Below, one piece after another: positions 22,462 through 31,642 of a stretch of DNA of 51,797 nucleotides. The stretch is from Candidatus Alloscybalousia intestinigallinarum (GTDB lineage: Bacteria > Bacillota_I > Bacilli_A > RF39 > UBA660), in the NCBI GenBank assembly GCA_018716115.1, contig DVKF01000020.1, forward strand, positions 1 to 51,797. Direction: 5' to 3'. The notes under the pieces are model-generated. The model worked only from the letters and a program-made list of their open reading frames with translations. It was not told the DNA's origin and did not search any database. The translations under genes and the position numbers were made by a program. Numbering within the stretch: position 1 is the stretch's first letter; each line of letters begins with the position of its first letter.

Positions 22462-23217
22462 ATGAATGATGAACTTATAGATGCACTAAGCAGTCTAGTA
22501 ATTAAACTTTTACAAGAGAAATATGGAAATGATTTATGGGAATATACAAACTTAACCAATTTAGAAAAAGGAAAGATTATTGGAGATTCTATTTTAGAAA
22601 GGCTAATTGAAAATATCGATCAGAAACTGAATTTTATATCCTTCTCTGATACCATTACAAGTTTGAAAAAAATGGGATTTCAACAGGTGATTTTTTCCAA
22701 AATTCCTATGGCTGATCGCTTGCCAATAGAATTTAGTCCAGATTTTACCATTATGTACCACCATGATTATTTAATATTGTGTTCTATCCATAAGAAAGAA
22801 GAAAATACTGTTCGTATTCGTTGTGTATCTCCTCATTTTGAAGAGCCGTTAGTATTTGATGGCTACTTCAATTTTAGAACAAGTTTTGAATCAAGTGGAG
22901 AAATTGGTCAAAAATTATTTACTACTCACCAACTGCAAATGATTAATCTCGATGATCTTCCTCTGTTAGGTCCTTTTGAGGCAACCTATTATCAACCGTC
23001 AGAGGAGGAATTTAATCGATTTTGTGATACGCATCAACTTAGCGGGTTTCAAATGGATTATCCACAAAAATTAGAAATATTAAAAGCTGATTATTTAGAA
23101 CATCTTAAGTATTTAAAAGAAGAAAGAAAACGAATAATAACACTAAGGCTTTCTCAGTTTCCAGAAGAATTTCAACATTGGGTAAATCTTTCAGAAGAAA
23201 AGCAAAAAAAGATATAG
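22462..23217 (+). CDS. uncharacterised soluble protein
   Basis: This 251-residue plus-strand protein is not recognised. It has a helical N-terminus (ELIDALSSLVIKLLQEKYGND), a central part that looks like an alternating beta domain (PDFTIMYHHDYLILCSIHKKEE, RIRCVSPHFEEPLVFDGYFNFRTSFE) and a charged helical end (LEHLKYLKEERKRIITLRLSQFP). There is no signal peptide. It has the best promoter of any unknown gene in the window (TTGACA-16-TATAAT) and GGGAGG before the start; ATG 22462 and TTG 22459 are adjacent, and I take ATG. It is transcribed alone, against the prevailing direction, and probably constitutively strong. Confidence 0.55.
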   Translation: MNDELIDALSSLVIKLLQEKYGNDLWEYTNLTNLEKGKIIGDSILERLIENIDQKLNFISFSDTITSLKKMGFQQVIFSKIPMADRLPIEFSPDFTIMYHHDYLILCSIHKKEENTVRIRCVSPHFEEPLVFDGYFNFRTSFESSGEIGQKLFTTHQLQMINLDDLPLLGPFEATYYQPSEEEFNRFCDTHQLSGFQMDYPQKLEILKADYLEHLKYLKEERKRIITLRLSQFPEEFQHWVNLSEEKQKKI

Positions 23218-23226
23218 AAGATGAAC

Positions 23227-23261
23227 TGAACCCCGTTTCTTGGACATAGAAACGAGGTTCA
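23227..23261. repeat. long hairpin without T-run downstream of the unknown plus-strand gene
   Basis: TGAACCCCGTTTCT (23227-23240) pairs with AGAAACGAGGTTCA (23248-23261) with one mismatch, loop TGGACAT. No T-run on either strand, so it is not a classical terminator; it could be an RNA-stability element or protein-binding site at the 3' end of the plus-strand mRNA. Confidence 0.5.
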
Positions 23262-23289
23262 TATTAGACGAATTTGTCAACTATATCTT

Positions 23290-23673
23290 TTATTTTATTA
23301 TTTTTATTTGATGATCAAGACACCATTTTAAAGCAAGGCACTCTACTTCTCGTTCTAAAAATGGTTGGAGATAGAAATACCAATTTAAATTCGTTTTGTT
23401 GAGATAGTAAAAACTATCTTCCATCGGGTGTTTAGAGTTGTTTAAAATCTGTCTAATTATTCTTTTATCTTTCTTACTTGGTAAAATCTTACTATAGTTA
23501 TCGATAATTTTCTTTTTGACACTAAGGGGAAAATCCAAGCACAAATTAGAAATACCTTTATTCGTAGTAAAGATATTCCTTTTTGGATCATAATAAATAC
23601 TTGGTGCCTCTAAAGAAAATAACTCTTTATAACAACTGATTAATTTTTCCCACTTAATTTCTACTCTTTCCAT
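23290..23673 (-). CDS. small uncharacterised protein
   Basis: A 127-residue basic protein without signal peptide or membrane helices. Aromatic and Lys residues are frequent (WEKLISCYKELF, NLNWYFYLQPF). No family recognised. The start is taken at ATG 23673, with AAGGAT ten bases before it; TTG at 23691 is an alternative. A GTTAACGAATA motif stands about 55 bp upstream. It is 78 bp downstream of murI on the same strand, so it may be read from the polC-murI unit. Confidence 0.45.
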   Translation of the reverse strand: MERVEIKWEKLISCYKELFSLEAPSIYYDPKRNIFTTNKGISNLCLDFPLSVKKKIIDNYSKILPSKKDKRIIRQILNNSKHPMEDSFYYLNKTNLNWYFYLQPFLEREVECLALKWCLDHQIKIIK

Positions 23674-23725
23674 AGTATGCTTATCCTTCAATTAAAGGTT
23701 ATCATACGTGTTTTTATGAGTCAAC

Positions 23726-23736
23726 TATTCGTTAAC
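23726..23736 (-). repeat. GTTAACGAATA intergenic motif, copy 3
   Basis: Third exact copy, in the 78-bp gap after murI, directly followed on the minus strand by TTGACT, which could be a -35 box. Confidence 0.35.
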
Positions 23737-23751
23737 TTTATGCAAAATTTT

Positions 23752-24516
23752 CTATTTCTGTAACTCGGTTAGAAATGCAAAAAAGCGTTCTTTTTTTTGT
23801 TCATTATGATTAGAATCTTCGAAGTAAATCTCTTTTTTCGCCTTATTTAAATTTAATTGATGATTACTTTCTAAAAGATGATACAGATGATTGGCGATTC
23901 CTTCACCACCATCATAAAATTTGACTTTCCCTAAGATAGCTTCTATTTTTTCTATAATTAACGGATAATGTGTACATCCTAATACAACTGATTCGATATT
24001 TTCTTGTTGAAATGGTCCTAGCAACTGTCGAAGATAACTAGTTAATTCTTCTTCTTTATTTTCTTCGATTAAATAGGCTAGATTGGGGCACGCTAAGAGA
24101 TAGGATCTTTGATTATCATAGTGGTGATATAAGTTTTGAAACCGTTCACTTTCGATGGTCGCAGGCGTTGCCATGACTAGTGTTTTTGTATTAGGCGCAT
24201 AATCATGGATCATCTTATAAGCAGGTTCTGTACCGATTAAGAGTAAATCAGGATGTTTTTTTCGCATCTCATCAATGGCTAATGCGGTTGCGGTATTACA
24301 AGCAAATACAATTGCCTTACAATCTTTCTCGATAAAATAATTTATGATTTGATCGACAAAACCGAGTACTTCTTCTTTGGTTTTTTCTCCATAGGGATTA
24401 TGTTTAGAGTCACTATAATAAATATAGTTTTCATTTGGCATTTTCGCAAGTAAACACTTTAGTATTGTTACCCCTCCAATCCCAGAATCAAAAATACCAA
24501 TGGGACGATTATCCAT
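23752..24516 (-). CDS. murI: glutamate racemase
   Basis: The 254-residue enzyme interconverts L- and D-glutamate for peptidoglycan. Landmarks: IGIFDSGIGGVTI at the N-terminus, YYSDSKHNPYGEKT, VFACNTATALA with the first catalytic Cys, LIGTEPA, MATPATIES, and GCTHYPLI with the second catalytic Cys. All are in normal order and spacing. The start is ATG 24516 with AAGGTGG upstream; GTG 24528 would sit in that site. It is 35 bp after polC on the same strand and probably co-transcribed with it. With ddl and the MurF-like gene nearby, the window supplies both D-amino acid building blocks of the stem peptide. Confidence 0.95.
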   Translation of the reverse strand: MDNRPIGIFDSGIGGVTILKCLLAKMPNENYIYYSDSKHNPYGEKTKEEVLGFVDQIINYFIEKDCKAIVFACNTATALAIDEMRKKHPDLLLIGTEPAYKMIHDYAPNTKTLVMATPATIESERFQNLYHHYDNQRSYLLACPNLAYLIEENKEEELTSYLRQLLGPFQQENIESVVLGCTHYPLIIEKIEAILGKVKFYDGGEGIANHLYHLLESNHQLNLNKAKKEIYFEDSNHNEQKKERFFAFLTELQK

Positions 24517-24551
24517 TTTCTTCTCCACCTTTATTTTATTGTATATCTTTT

Positions 24552-27500
24552 TTAAAATAATGTCATCTGACTAGATTCAGGTAAATCATTTAATATACCC
24601 ATCATTTTCATTTTATCAATTAATGTTGCGGAAACTTTGGCACGTTTTTGTAAATCTTCGATGCTTAGAAATGCTTTTTCTTCTCGTTCTTTTACAATAC
24701 TATTCGCTACTGCTCCTCCTAGTCCATCAATACAACGAAATGGTGGAATCAAGGTCATTTCATCTTCTTCATCAATCTTAAAACGTTCAGCATCACTTTT
24801 ATAAATATCGATGGCACCAAATTTTATTCCACGAGCACTTGCCTCTAACGCATTTTTTAAACATTCCAAAATATTGGTTTCTTTATTAGAAGCTTCAAAG
24901 CCTTTTTCTGTCAAGTCTTCGATTCTCTTTCTAATTGAGTTATAGCCTTTCATCATACATTCGATGTCAAAGTCACTTTCTCTTACTGAAAAATAAGCGG
25001 CATAATAGCGGTTAGGTTGATATACTTTGAACCAAGCGATTCGTAAAGCTGACATAACATAAGCACAAGCATGGGCTTTCGGGAACATGTATTTGATTTT
25101 ACGACACGACTCAATATACCAGTCAGGAACATTAGCTTTTTTCATGTCTTCTGCCATTCCCTTCCAAGTTTCTGGATCTTTACTAGCTTTTCCTTTACGG
25201 ACAAATTCCATAATTTTGAAGGCTCGTTTTGGTTCCATTCCCCAGTTCATTAAGTTAACCATGATATCATCACGGCAACCGATAACATCTTTAAACGGTA
25301 CGACATTATTTTCAATTAGTTCGCTAGCGTTTCCTGCCCATACATCAGTTCCGTGTGATAAACCAGAGATTTTTACTAGTTCGGAGAATGTTTTTGGCTT
25401 GGTCTCTACTAGCATATTAATAACAAACTTGGTTCCCATTTCTGGTAAGCCTAACGTTCCTGTTGGGCACATAATTTGTTCTTCAGTTACTCCTAATGCT
25501 TCAGGACTACGAAGTAAACTTAGTACTTTTGGATCACTAATTGGTAGCGTGGTCACATCGATTCCCGATAAATCTTGAAGCATTCTTAATACCGTCGGAT
25601 CATCGTGCCCGAGTATATCAAGTTTTAAAACATCTTGATCGATAGCATGGTAATCGAAGTGGGTCGTTCGCCACAAGCTCGTCGGATCATCAGCTGGATA
25701 CTGGAATGGAGTAAAATCAAAGACATCCATATAGCCGGGGATAACGACAATTCCGCCTGGGTGTTGACCTGTCGTCCGTTTGACTCCTGTACAACCTAAG
25801 GCTAAACGTTCAATCTCGGCGGTACGCATATTGGTAATTCCATGTTCTTCGAGATATCCTTTTACATAACCAAATGCGGTTTTTTCGGCTACAGTACCAA
25901 TTGTTCCGGCACGATATACGTTGTCAACACCGAATAATACTTTTGTATATTCATGGGCTTTCCATTGATATTCTCCTGAGAAGTTTAAGTCGATATCGGG
26001 TACTTTATCGGCATTGAACCCAAGAAAGGTCGCAAATGGCATGTCTTGCCCTTCTTTTCCTAAAGGTTGACCACATTTCGGACAAAGTTTATCCGGTAAA
26101 TCATATCCACTTGAGTATTCTTTACCATAAGCTTCACCGTTTTCGTTAATAAATTCAGAATACTTACATTCTTCGTTACGGCATAAATAATGAGCAGGAA
26201 GCGGGTTAACTTCGGTAATTCCCATCATTGTCGCTACGAAACTAGAACCAACCGATCCACGCGACCCTACTAGATAACCATCATCATTCGAATGTTTAAC
26301 TAGCTTTTGGGCAATTAAATAGATCACATCGAAGCCACCACCGATGACTCCACCTAATTTCTTTTTTAACGTTTTTTCACGATCGGCATCGGTTAATTCT
26401 GGGTCATTGGCTTTTAAATCTTCCCAAACAAGCTCTTTTACTTGGTCAAAACCAGCTAGAATAACTTCATGTAGACGTCGATAAAGTTCTTTTTCCGCTT
26501 CTTCTTCACTAAGATTTTTCTTTGCTACTTCTTTTTTGATGACGTCGATTAGTAAATCACCATACAACTCTTTGGCAATTCGCTCTTCGATATTGAATGG
26601 TAATGGATCGCCATACCACGATGAAGCTTTAGTATATACTAGTTCTGTTACCGTTTCGACACTTCGATCGATCGCAGGTGAAAAAGGAATACCGCCTGTA
26701 TCGATAATTACTTCGATTTCCTCTACCATATCCAAGATTTTATTTGGATTGGCAATTATAATTTCTTTTCTTAAATCTTCATCTAAAAAAGCAAAATCTT
26801 CCATCATTTCATCGGTCGTTCGGAAATGATTACTAGGAATTTCTGTAATATCGCTTTTGGCAAGTGGATGCCTACCACCGCCAGGTACTTTTTGATTGAC
26901 GATAATTTCTCGATATATTTTGTCATCTCGTTTTAAGTGATGAACGTCCCCTGTTGCGACGATTAACTTACCACTATCTTTCGTTACTCGAATTACTTTC
27001 TTGATATTTTCTAGTAACTGTTCTTCGTTATCAAAATCGTGCATTTGAATTAGATGATTATAACATTCTGGTGGTTGAACTTCTACATAATCATAAAAAT
27101 TGATAATATTAGTTAATTCTTCATCGGCTTTACTTCTTGCTTCCCTAAATACTTCACTTTCATAGCAGCCACTTCCTACTAGTAAGCCTTCGCGATGATT
27201 TTCGATCTCGCTACGTAAGATTCTAGGTGTCTTATATAGATATTTTGTATTGGCTAAACTGATAATTTTAAATAAATTTTTTAATCCCGTTTTATTTTTC
27301 GCTAATAAATTCACGTGATAACTACGACCGTATTTATGAATTTCTTCTTTGGATACTAAATTATTCAAATCAGCTATCGTTTCAAAGTTTCTATCACTTA
27401 ACTTTTTTAACATCTTGTGAAATACTAAGGCAGTTCCTTCGGCATCGTAATCTGCCCGGTGATGGGCATCTTCATCCCATGGTACATCATATCTCTTTAC

Positions 27501-29189
27501 CAAGGCACTTAAACTATGGCGAGCATAATTGGTGTCTAATGTTCTAGAAAGTTCTAAGGTATCGATAATCGGGTTAGTCAATTTTTTGAAACCGTATTTT
27601 TTAATCGCCATCTCTAAGAAAGAAGTATCAAACTTTGCATTATGAGCAACCATAGGTAAGTCTCCGTACCATTCGATGAAACGGCGAACCGCATTTTCTT
27701 CGTTATCTTTACCAATTAACATTTGATCAGTAATATTGGTTACTTCAGTAATTTTAGCACTTAATGGTTTACCTGGATTGACTAATTCATCAAAGCGGTC
27801 GATAATCTCACCATTTTTTATCTTTACCGCACCAATTTCGATAATCGTATCTTCGCCACCAGCATTGAAACCGGTCGTTTCAAAGTCGAAAACAACATAA
27901 GTTGTTGTGAGCAGTTCTCGATCATCTCCCCGAATAACGATATCTACACTGTCATCGATTAAGGTAAGCTCTGTCCCATAGATTGCTTTAAATTTATCTT
28001 GTTCTTCTTTTCCTTTATTATAATCAGTTACGGTATTATAAACATGAGGAAAAGCCTGACAACCATTATGATCGGTAATCGCAATACCACGATGTCCCCA
28101 TTTCATCGCTTGTTTGACTAATTTAACTTCATCGACTACCCCATCCATTTGACTCATCATCGTATGGGCATGTAACTCTACTCTTTTTTCTGGATAAGTA
28201 TCTTCTATTTCTTCTGCTTGGCGGTCTAAAATGCAAATATCACGTACATTCAATACTAACTCCTTAGAGAATTGATCGTTTTTAGTATATCCTCTAATAA
28301 TAAACCATTTTCCAGTTTTTAATTCTTTAGAGAGCCTAGCATATTCTTCATCTCCTCGAACAAAGACTTTAGCATAGATACTATCGCTATAATCAGTTAA
28401 TTTCAGCGTAATAATTTTAAAATCTGTTTTACTTGATTCAAAGTAATCAACACCAAAGACATATCCTTCTACTGTGATGTTATCACTTTCTCCAACAATA
28501 CTTTTCATTGAGATTGGTTTATCCCCAATTTTACGTCCTAGTATTACGCTCGGATCATCCTCTTTCTTAGCTGGGCGACGATATGGTTTCTTCTCTCCAT
28601 TATCACTATATGATTTCTTTTCGGGCGCTTGCTTTTCCGGCTCGACGGCGGGTGGGATTGTCGTTAGCGCTTCATTTAACTCCTCTTTGATTTCTTGACG
28701 AACTAGTTCTTTTTTTTCTTCATTGAGTAAAGTGGTTAGTGGCGAAGTAAATCCAGCTAAGCTTAATAGATAATTTAATTTAGGTAAAAAGGTATGTACT
28801 TCTCTTTCTTCTTCAGCATTCGTCACTTCGATTTTGTATTCTCCATCTTGTTCAATTAAGTTTTCTTCAAAGGCAGGAGCAAATATTAAAACATCTTTTA
28901 CCTCGATTAATGTCTGTTTATAATAATTAGGTAAGTAATCAAAAGATTGGTGATGGGGATTAATCTTAAAGAAAACTTGTTTGATATGTTCAAAAGCCTT
29001 TTCCCCTTTTTCTTTTAGTAATTGATAATCTTCTAATGGTAAAATTTCTTCGCTGCCTAAAAGAAAAGTCCAACAATTATTTTTGGGATTTACTAGTACT
29101 TTTTCTAAAGATAACCCCTGAAAATGACTTTTTTCTTCATCAGTTAATTTTAATTGTTCAAATAAAATGGTTATTTTATCTTCTGCCAT
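24552..29189 (-). CDS. polC: DNA polymerase III alpha subunit, PolC type
   Basis: The replicative polymerase of Bacillota, 1545 residues. Order of domains: N-terminal domain (to about 200), OB fold (ITVEGYVFGVDYFE, about 235-310), PHP domain starting with VELHAHTMMSQMDG near 335 and AITDHNGC, a 3'-5' proofreading exonuclease inserted near 430 (VVFDFETTGFNAGG, VAHNAKFD, HRADYDAEGT), resumption of PHP, a zinc finger (CRNEEC about 1000 and CPKCGQ about 1036), the catalytic palm with DIDLNFSGEY near 1066, and a C-terminal helix-hairpin-helix and AKVSATLIDKM region. The exonuclease residues are intact. ATG 29189 follows GGGGGAG. It heads a unit with murI. Upstream on the same strand is an unknown gene closed by a terminator. 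Confidence 0.98.
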   Translation of the reverse strand: MAEDKITILFEQLKLTDEEKSHFQGLSLEKVLVNPKNNCWTFLLGSEEILPLEDYQLLKEKGEKAFEHIKQVFFKINPHHQSFDYLPNYYKQTLIEVKDVLIFAPAFEENLIEQDGEYKIEVTNAEEEREVHTFLPKLNYLLSLAGFTSPLTTLLNEEKKELVRQEIKEELNEALTTIPPAVEPEKQAPEKKSYSDNGEKKPYRRPAKKEDDPSVILGRKIGDKPISMKSIVGESDNITVEGYVFGVDYFESSKTDFKIITLKLTDYSDSIYAKVFVRGDEEYARLSKELKTGKWFIIRGYTKNDQFSKELVLNVRDICILDRQAEEIEDTYPEKRVELHAHTMMSQMDGVVDEVKLVKQAMKWGHRGIAITDHNGCQAFPHVYNTVTDYNKGKEEQDKFKAIYGTELTLIDDSVDIVIRGDDRELLTTTYVVFDFETTGFNAGGEDTIIEIGAVKIKNGEIIDRFDELVNPGKPLSAKITEVTNITDQMLIGKDNEENAVRRFIEWYGDLPMVAHNAKFDTSFLEMAIKKYGFKKLTNPIIDTLELSRTLDTNYARHSLSALVKRYDVPWDEDAHHRADYDAEGTALVFHKMLKKLSDRNFETIADLNNLVSKEEIHKYGRSYHVNLLAKNKTGLKNLFKIISLANTKYLYKTPRILRSEIENHREGLLVGSGCYESEVFREARSKADEELTNIINFYDYVEVQPPECYNHLIQMHDFDNEEQLLENIKKVIRVTKDSGKLIVATGDVHHLKRDDKIYREIIVNQKVPGGGRHPLAKSDITEIPSNHFRTTDEMMEDFAFLDEDLRKEIIIANPNKILDMVEEIEVIIDTGGIPFSPAIDRSVETVTELVYTKASSWYGDPLPFNIEERIAKELYGDLLIDVIKKEVAKKNLSEEEAEKELYRRLHEVILAGFDQVKELVWEDLKANDPELTDADREKTLKKKLGGVIGGGFDVIYLIAQKLVKHSNDDGYLVGSRGSVGSSFVATMMGITEVNPLPAHYLCRNEECKYSEFINENGEAYGKEYSSGYDLPDKLCPKCGQPLGKEGQDMPFATFLGFNADKVPDIDLNFSGEYQWKAHEYTKVLFGVDNVYRAGTIGTVAEKTAFGYVKGYLEEHGITNMRTAEIERLALGCTGVKRTTGQHPGGIVVIPGYMDVFDFTPFQYPADDPTSLWRTTHFDYHAIDQDVLKLDILGHDDPTVLRMLQDLSGIDVTTLPISDPKVLSLLRSPEALGVTEEQIMCPTGTLGLPEMGTKFVINMLVETKPKTFSELVKISGLSHGTDVWAGNASELIENNVVPFKDVIGCRDDIMVNLMNWGMEPKRAFKIMEFVRKGKASKDPETWKGMAEDMKKANVPDWYIESCRKIKYMFPKAHACAYVMSALRIAWFKVYQPNRYYAAYFSVRESDFDIECMMKGYNSIRKRIEDLTEKGFEASNKETNILECLKNALEASARGIKFGAIDIYKSDAERFKIDEEDEMTLIPPFRCIDGLGGAVANSIVKEREEKAFLSIEDLQKRAKVSATLIDKMKMMGILNDLPESSQMTLF

Positions 29190-29203
29190 ACTTCTCCCCC
29201 TAT

Positions 29204-29236
29204 TAAAATAGATTTCATGCTAAATGAAATCTATAT
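29204..29236 (-). terminator. terminator upstream of polC
   Basis: A perfect 10-bp stem, ATAGATTTCA (29208-29217) with TGAAATCTAT (29225-29234), 7-nt loop, then TTTTAAT on the minus strand. It overlaps the stop codon of the gene ending at 29231. Confidence 0.75.
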
Positions 29237-30064
29237 TATTTCTAAGTTATTAATCCGTATAATGTGTTTTTGATTCTTTATACAAAAACGGATAAATTCG
29301 TATAAATCCACTTTTTTTAGTGCGGTTTCCATGGTGTAGTTATCGATATCAAACGCGATTTTATCTCGCATCATATAATGAGTCATATCTTCGCGATCGC
29401 ATCCTAAATACATTAGCCAATAAGGATAAATCTGTCGTTTTAAATACACTAGTGTATGATCTCCCTCTAGATAATTAGAATTATTAGCTAGTCTTGTGTA
29501 AAGTTCATTATGAATTGCTAATTCCAAAATGGCTTGAACAATTTCTTTATACTCTTTTTCGAAGTCACCAACTTCGTTTTTAATTAATGTATACAAAATA
29601 TTAGAAAGAGCCATAAACCAATCTTCATTATCTTTTTTAAAGCCCCAACCGATACTTGTTTTTGTCGTTTTAGAAATCAAAACAGTATCCATTTCTGGAC
29701 ATAAGACTAATATATTATAATTGTCTTCTAGTGGAAAACGCAAGATTTCTTTTAAATATTGGTTAATTTCTTTTTTCTTTTCATCCCATACTTTCATGAG
29801 TGCTAAACGATGCTTTTCTGCACTCTTTTTTAAAGTTTCAAATACATCAGTTTCAAATACTAAATTATATAGAGTATCATCATCAGGAATATAATTTTTA
29901 ATATCTTGAAGCATCTCATCTTTATCTTTCATTCCTGCATTATATTGTTTTTTATAGGCAGACCACAACTTTTGTTTAGCCGCATGAATCTTAGGAGAAA
30001 TAGAAGCGCCATACAATAAATTCCAAGTAAGCAGATAGTCGTTTGTTTCAAATGTTAATTTCAT
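29231..30064 (-). CDS. uncharacterised soluble protein
   Basis: A 277-residue protein of unknown family, apparently all cytoplasmic. The N-terminal half is helical (KIHAAKQKLWSAYKKQYNAGMKDKDEML, LKKSAEKHRLALMKVWDEKKKEINQYLKEIL). A central strand-rich part has NYNILVLCPEMDTVLISKTTKTSIGWGFKKD. The next helix contains ELAIHNELYTRL, which is not a complete HExxH zinc site. ATG 30064 follows GAGGATGTGGG. It lies between the HA-repeat gene (74 bp upstream) and polC, with a terminator before polC. Lineage specificity and its position between two replication genes are the only clues to function. Confidence 0.5.
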   Translation of the reverse strand: MKLTFETNDYLLTWNLLYGASISPKIHAAKQKLWSAYKKQYNAGMKDKDEMLQDIKNYIPDDDTLYNLVFETDVFETLKKSAEKHRLALMKVWDEKKKEINQYLKEILRFPLEDNYNILVLCPEMDTVLISKTTKTSIGWGFKKDNEDWFMALSNILYTLIKNEVGDFEKEYKEIVQAILELAIHNELYTRLANNSNYLEGDHTLVYLKRQIYPYWLMYLGCDREDMTHYMMRDKIAFDIDNYTMETALKKVDLYEFIRFCIKNQKHIIRINNLEII

Positions 30065-30138
30065 ATACCCACATCCTCATCATATATATAAATATAACAC
30101 ACTATCCCTGTTTTGGAAAGTTTTCTTCTTTAGTTTTT

Positions 30139-31632
30139 TCAACTCTTTTTCCTCATTTTTTTGACTTTGTATATGGTATGATCTATTTTTTGTCTAGTTG
30201 TATTCATGTAACTGATTTCTTCTTCTGTGAAATGGTGATTTTCAATAATTCTCCTTTTTTCTTCTGGAGAATAGAGCCTCCAATCAATAATATATTGACG
30301 AAGTAATTCTAAGCGATCGTTATTCTTTTCTTGTTTAGATTTTTTAGCACGATTAAATCTTAACGCGTTAAAGTAAGCTTCTTCAATATCTTGTGATGAA
30401 AAATGATACGCTTTCATCTTTTCTAATTTTTTCTTTTCTTCTGTTTCTAGTCCTACTTCTAGTATTTGAAACATTCTAATTCTTTCAAATGCTTGAAGGG
30501 ATAAGTCTCTTAATTTTTTTAGTTCTTGTTTGGTTAATTGGTGTTCTTTTAACTCGTCAAAAAAATTATCTATTATTTCTTCCTTTTTATTGGTGGAGTG
30601 TTTTAATAATAAATTTACTAGATATTCCGTTGTGATCTGTAACCATTTTTTATCTTTTGGGGAAATATTTTGATTACCGACTAACTGAATAGTAATTGCT
30701 TGTTCTAAAGGCAGAATATCTTGGTTCATCAAGTTAGTTATTTCTCTTACCGGCAAGTTTAAATATTGTAAAATTTCTATCACATATGGAGTATATTTTT
30801 CCATTATCCAATTAGGAAATTCTTTTTCTATAGTGATTTCATGAATGCTTCTCGTTAGTATTTGCTCAAGTGATTCATTTGGAAAAAGTCGGTGAAATTT
30901 TATTACTTTTTCTAAGAGTAGTTGGCAACAACTACTATGATCAGTTAAAATTTCCGATTGATTGCTTTTTAAATCTTCATTGATTTTGATCTTATTTATT
31001 TTTTCTTCTACTATTTGACGAAAAGTTTCGTAATCAATCAAAAGCCAGTCTAAGATATTGTCTAATTCATTTTCTTCGTCACGCAATGATTTTAATTCTT
31101 GAACAAGTTCTAAATGATGATCTGGAGCTTGCCTTCTCGTTTTACTATGCCTAGGTCGTTCCCAATTCATTCCTTCTTTGGTCCACCAAGCAATTTGTTC
31201 TTCTGTTAGATTCTTTCTTCCATGATAATGGCTACCCTTTTTCTGCATTTTATAAATACTACGCATATCGCTTAAATGTCGACCGATTTTTACCATGCCA
31301 TATCTTTTGATATATACTGTAGTTGTAGTGGGAATATCTAAGTGTTCTTTATGATTTTCTTTTTTCCACAATAAAGCCGCTTGTCTATATTTGTTTTCTA
31401 GTCGTTCTTCTTGTGTTTCAAGTGCGTTAGTTTTTTGCCAATATTCTCTTACCGTTGGAGAAAGATTATTAGGAAAATTTCTCATGTAATTGATTTTTTT
31501 CCCTAATTTCACTAGTTTCCCGTTGATTTCCACTACTGCATTTTGAGAAATTTCCGCCCCAGTTTTCCCTGGATGTTCTTGACACCATTTTTCATAAGCT
31601 TCTCGATATTCTTCTTCTGTTGGGTAAGTCAT
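30139..31632 (-). CDS. helicase-associated (HA) repeat protein next to dnaE
   Basis: The 497-residue protein has at its N-terminus two repeats of the type found in helicase-associated domains (PF03457-like): residues about 8-65 (YREAYEKWCQEHPG... KLGKKINYMRNF) and about 75-155 (YRQAALLWKKENHK... KIGRHLSDMRSIYKMQKKG... LTEEQIAWWTKEGMNW). Each ends with the Leu-Thr-Glu-Gln and Gly-hydrophobic-Trp signature of that repeat. The rest is helical, with several predicted helix-turn-helix-like units (LTKQELKKLRDLSLQAFERIRM). There is no helicase motif itself. ATG 31632 follows AAAGGAGG, just after the dnaE stop, so translation follows dnaE. DNA or RNA binding is a reasonable guess; the role beside dnaE is unknown. 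Confidence 0.6.
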   Translation of the reverse strand: MTYPTEEEYREAYEKWCQEHPGKTGAEISQNAVVEINGKLVKLGKKINYMRNFPNNLSPTVREYWQKTNALETQEERLENKYRQAALLWKKENHKEHLDIPTTTTVYIKRYGMVKIGRHLSDMRSIYKMQKKGSHYHGRKNLTEEQIAWWTKEGMNWERPRHSKTRRQAPDHHLELVQELKSLRDEENELDNILDWLLIDYETFRQIVEEKINKIKINEDLKSNQSEILTDHSSCCQLLLEKVIKFHRLFPNESLEQILTRSIHEITIEKEFPNWIMEKYTPYVIEILQYLNLPVREITNLMNQDILPLEQAITIQLVGNQNISPKDKKWLQITTEYLVNLLLKHSTNKKEEIIDNFFDELKEHQLTKQELKKLRDLSLQAFERIRMFQILEVGLETEEKKKLEKMKAYHFSSQDIEEAYFNALRFNRAKKSKQEKNNDRLELLRQYIIDWRLYSPEEKRRIIENHHFTEEEISYMNTTRQKIDHTIYKVKKMRKKS

Positions 31633-31642
31633 TTTTCCTCCT

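Noticed and set aside
25087-25578. Plus-strand 163-residue open frame
   Set aside because: Lies wholly inside polC on the opposite strand; no ribosome site or known domain.
29560-29700. Possible HExxH zinc protease in the 29231-30064 protein
   Set aside because: The sequence is HNELY, with no second His in the right place, so the zinc motif is incomplete.
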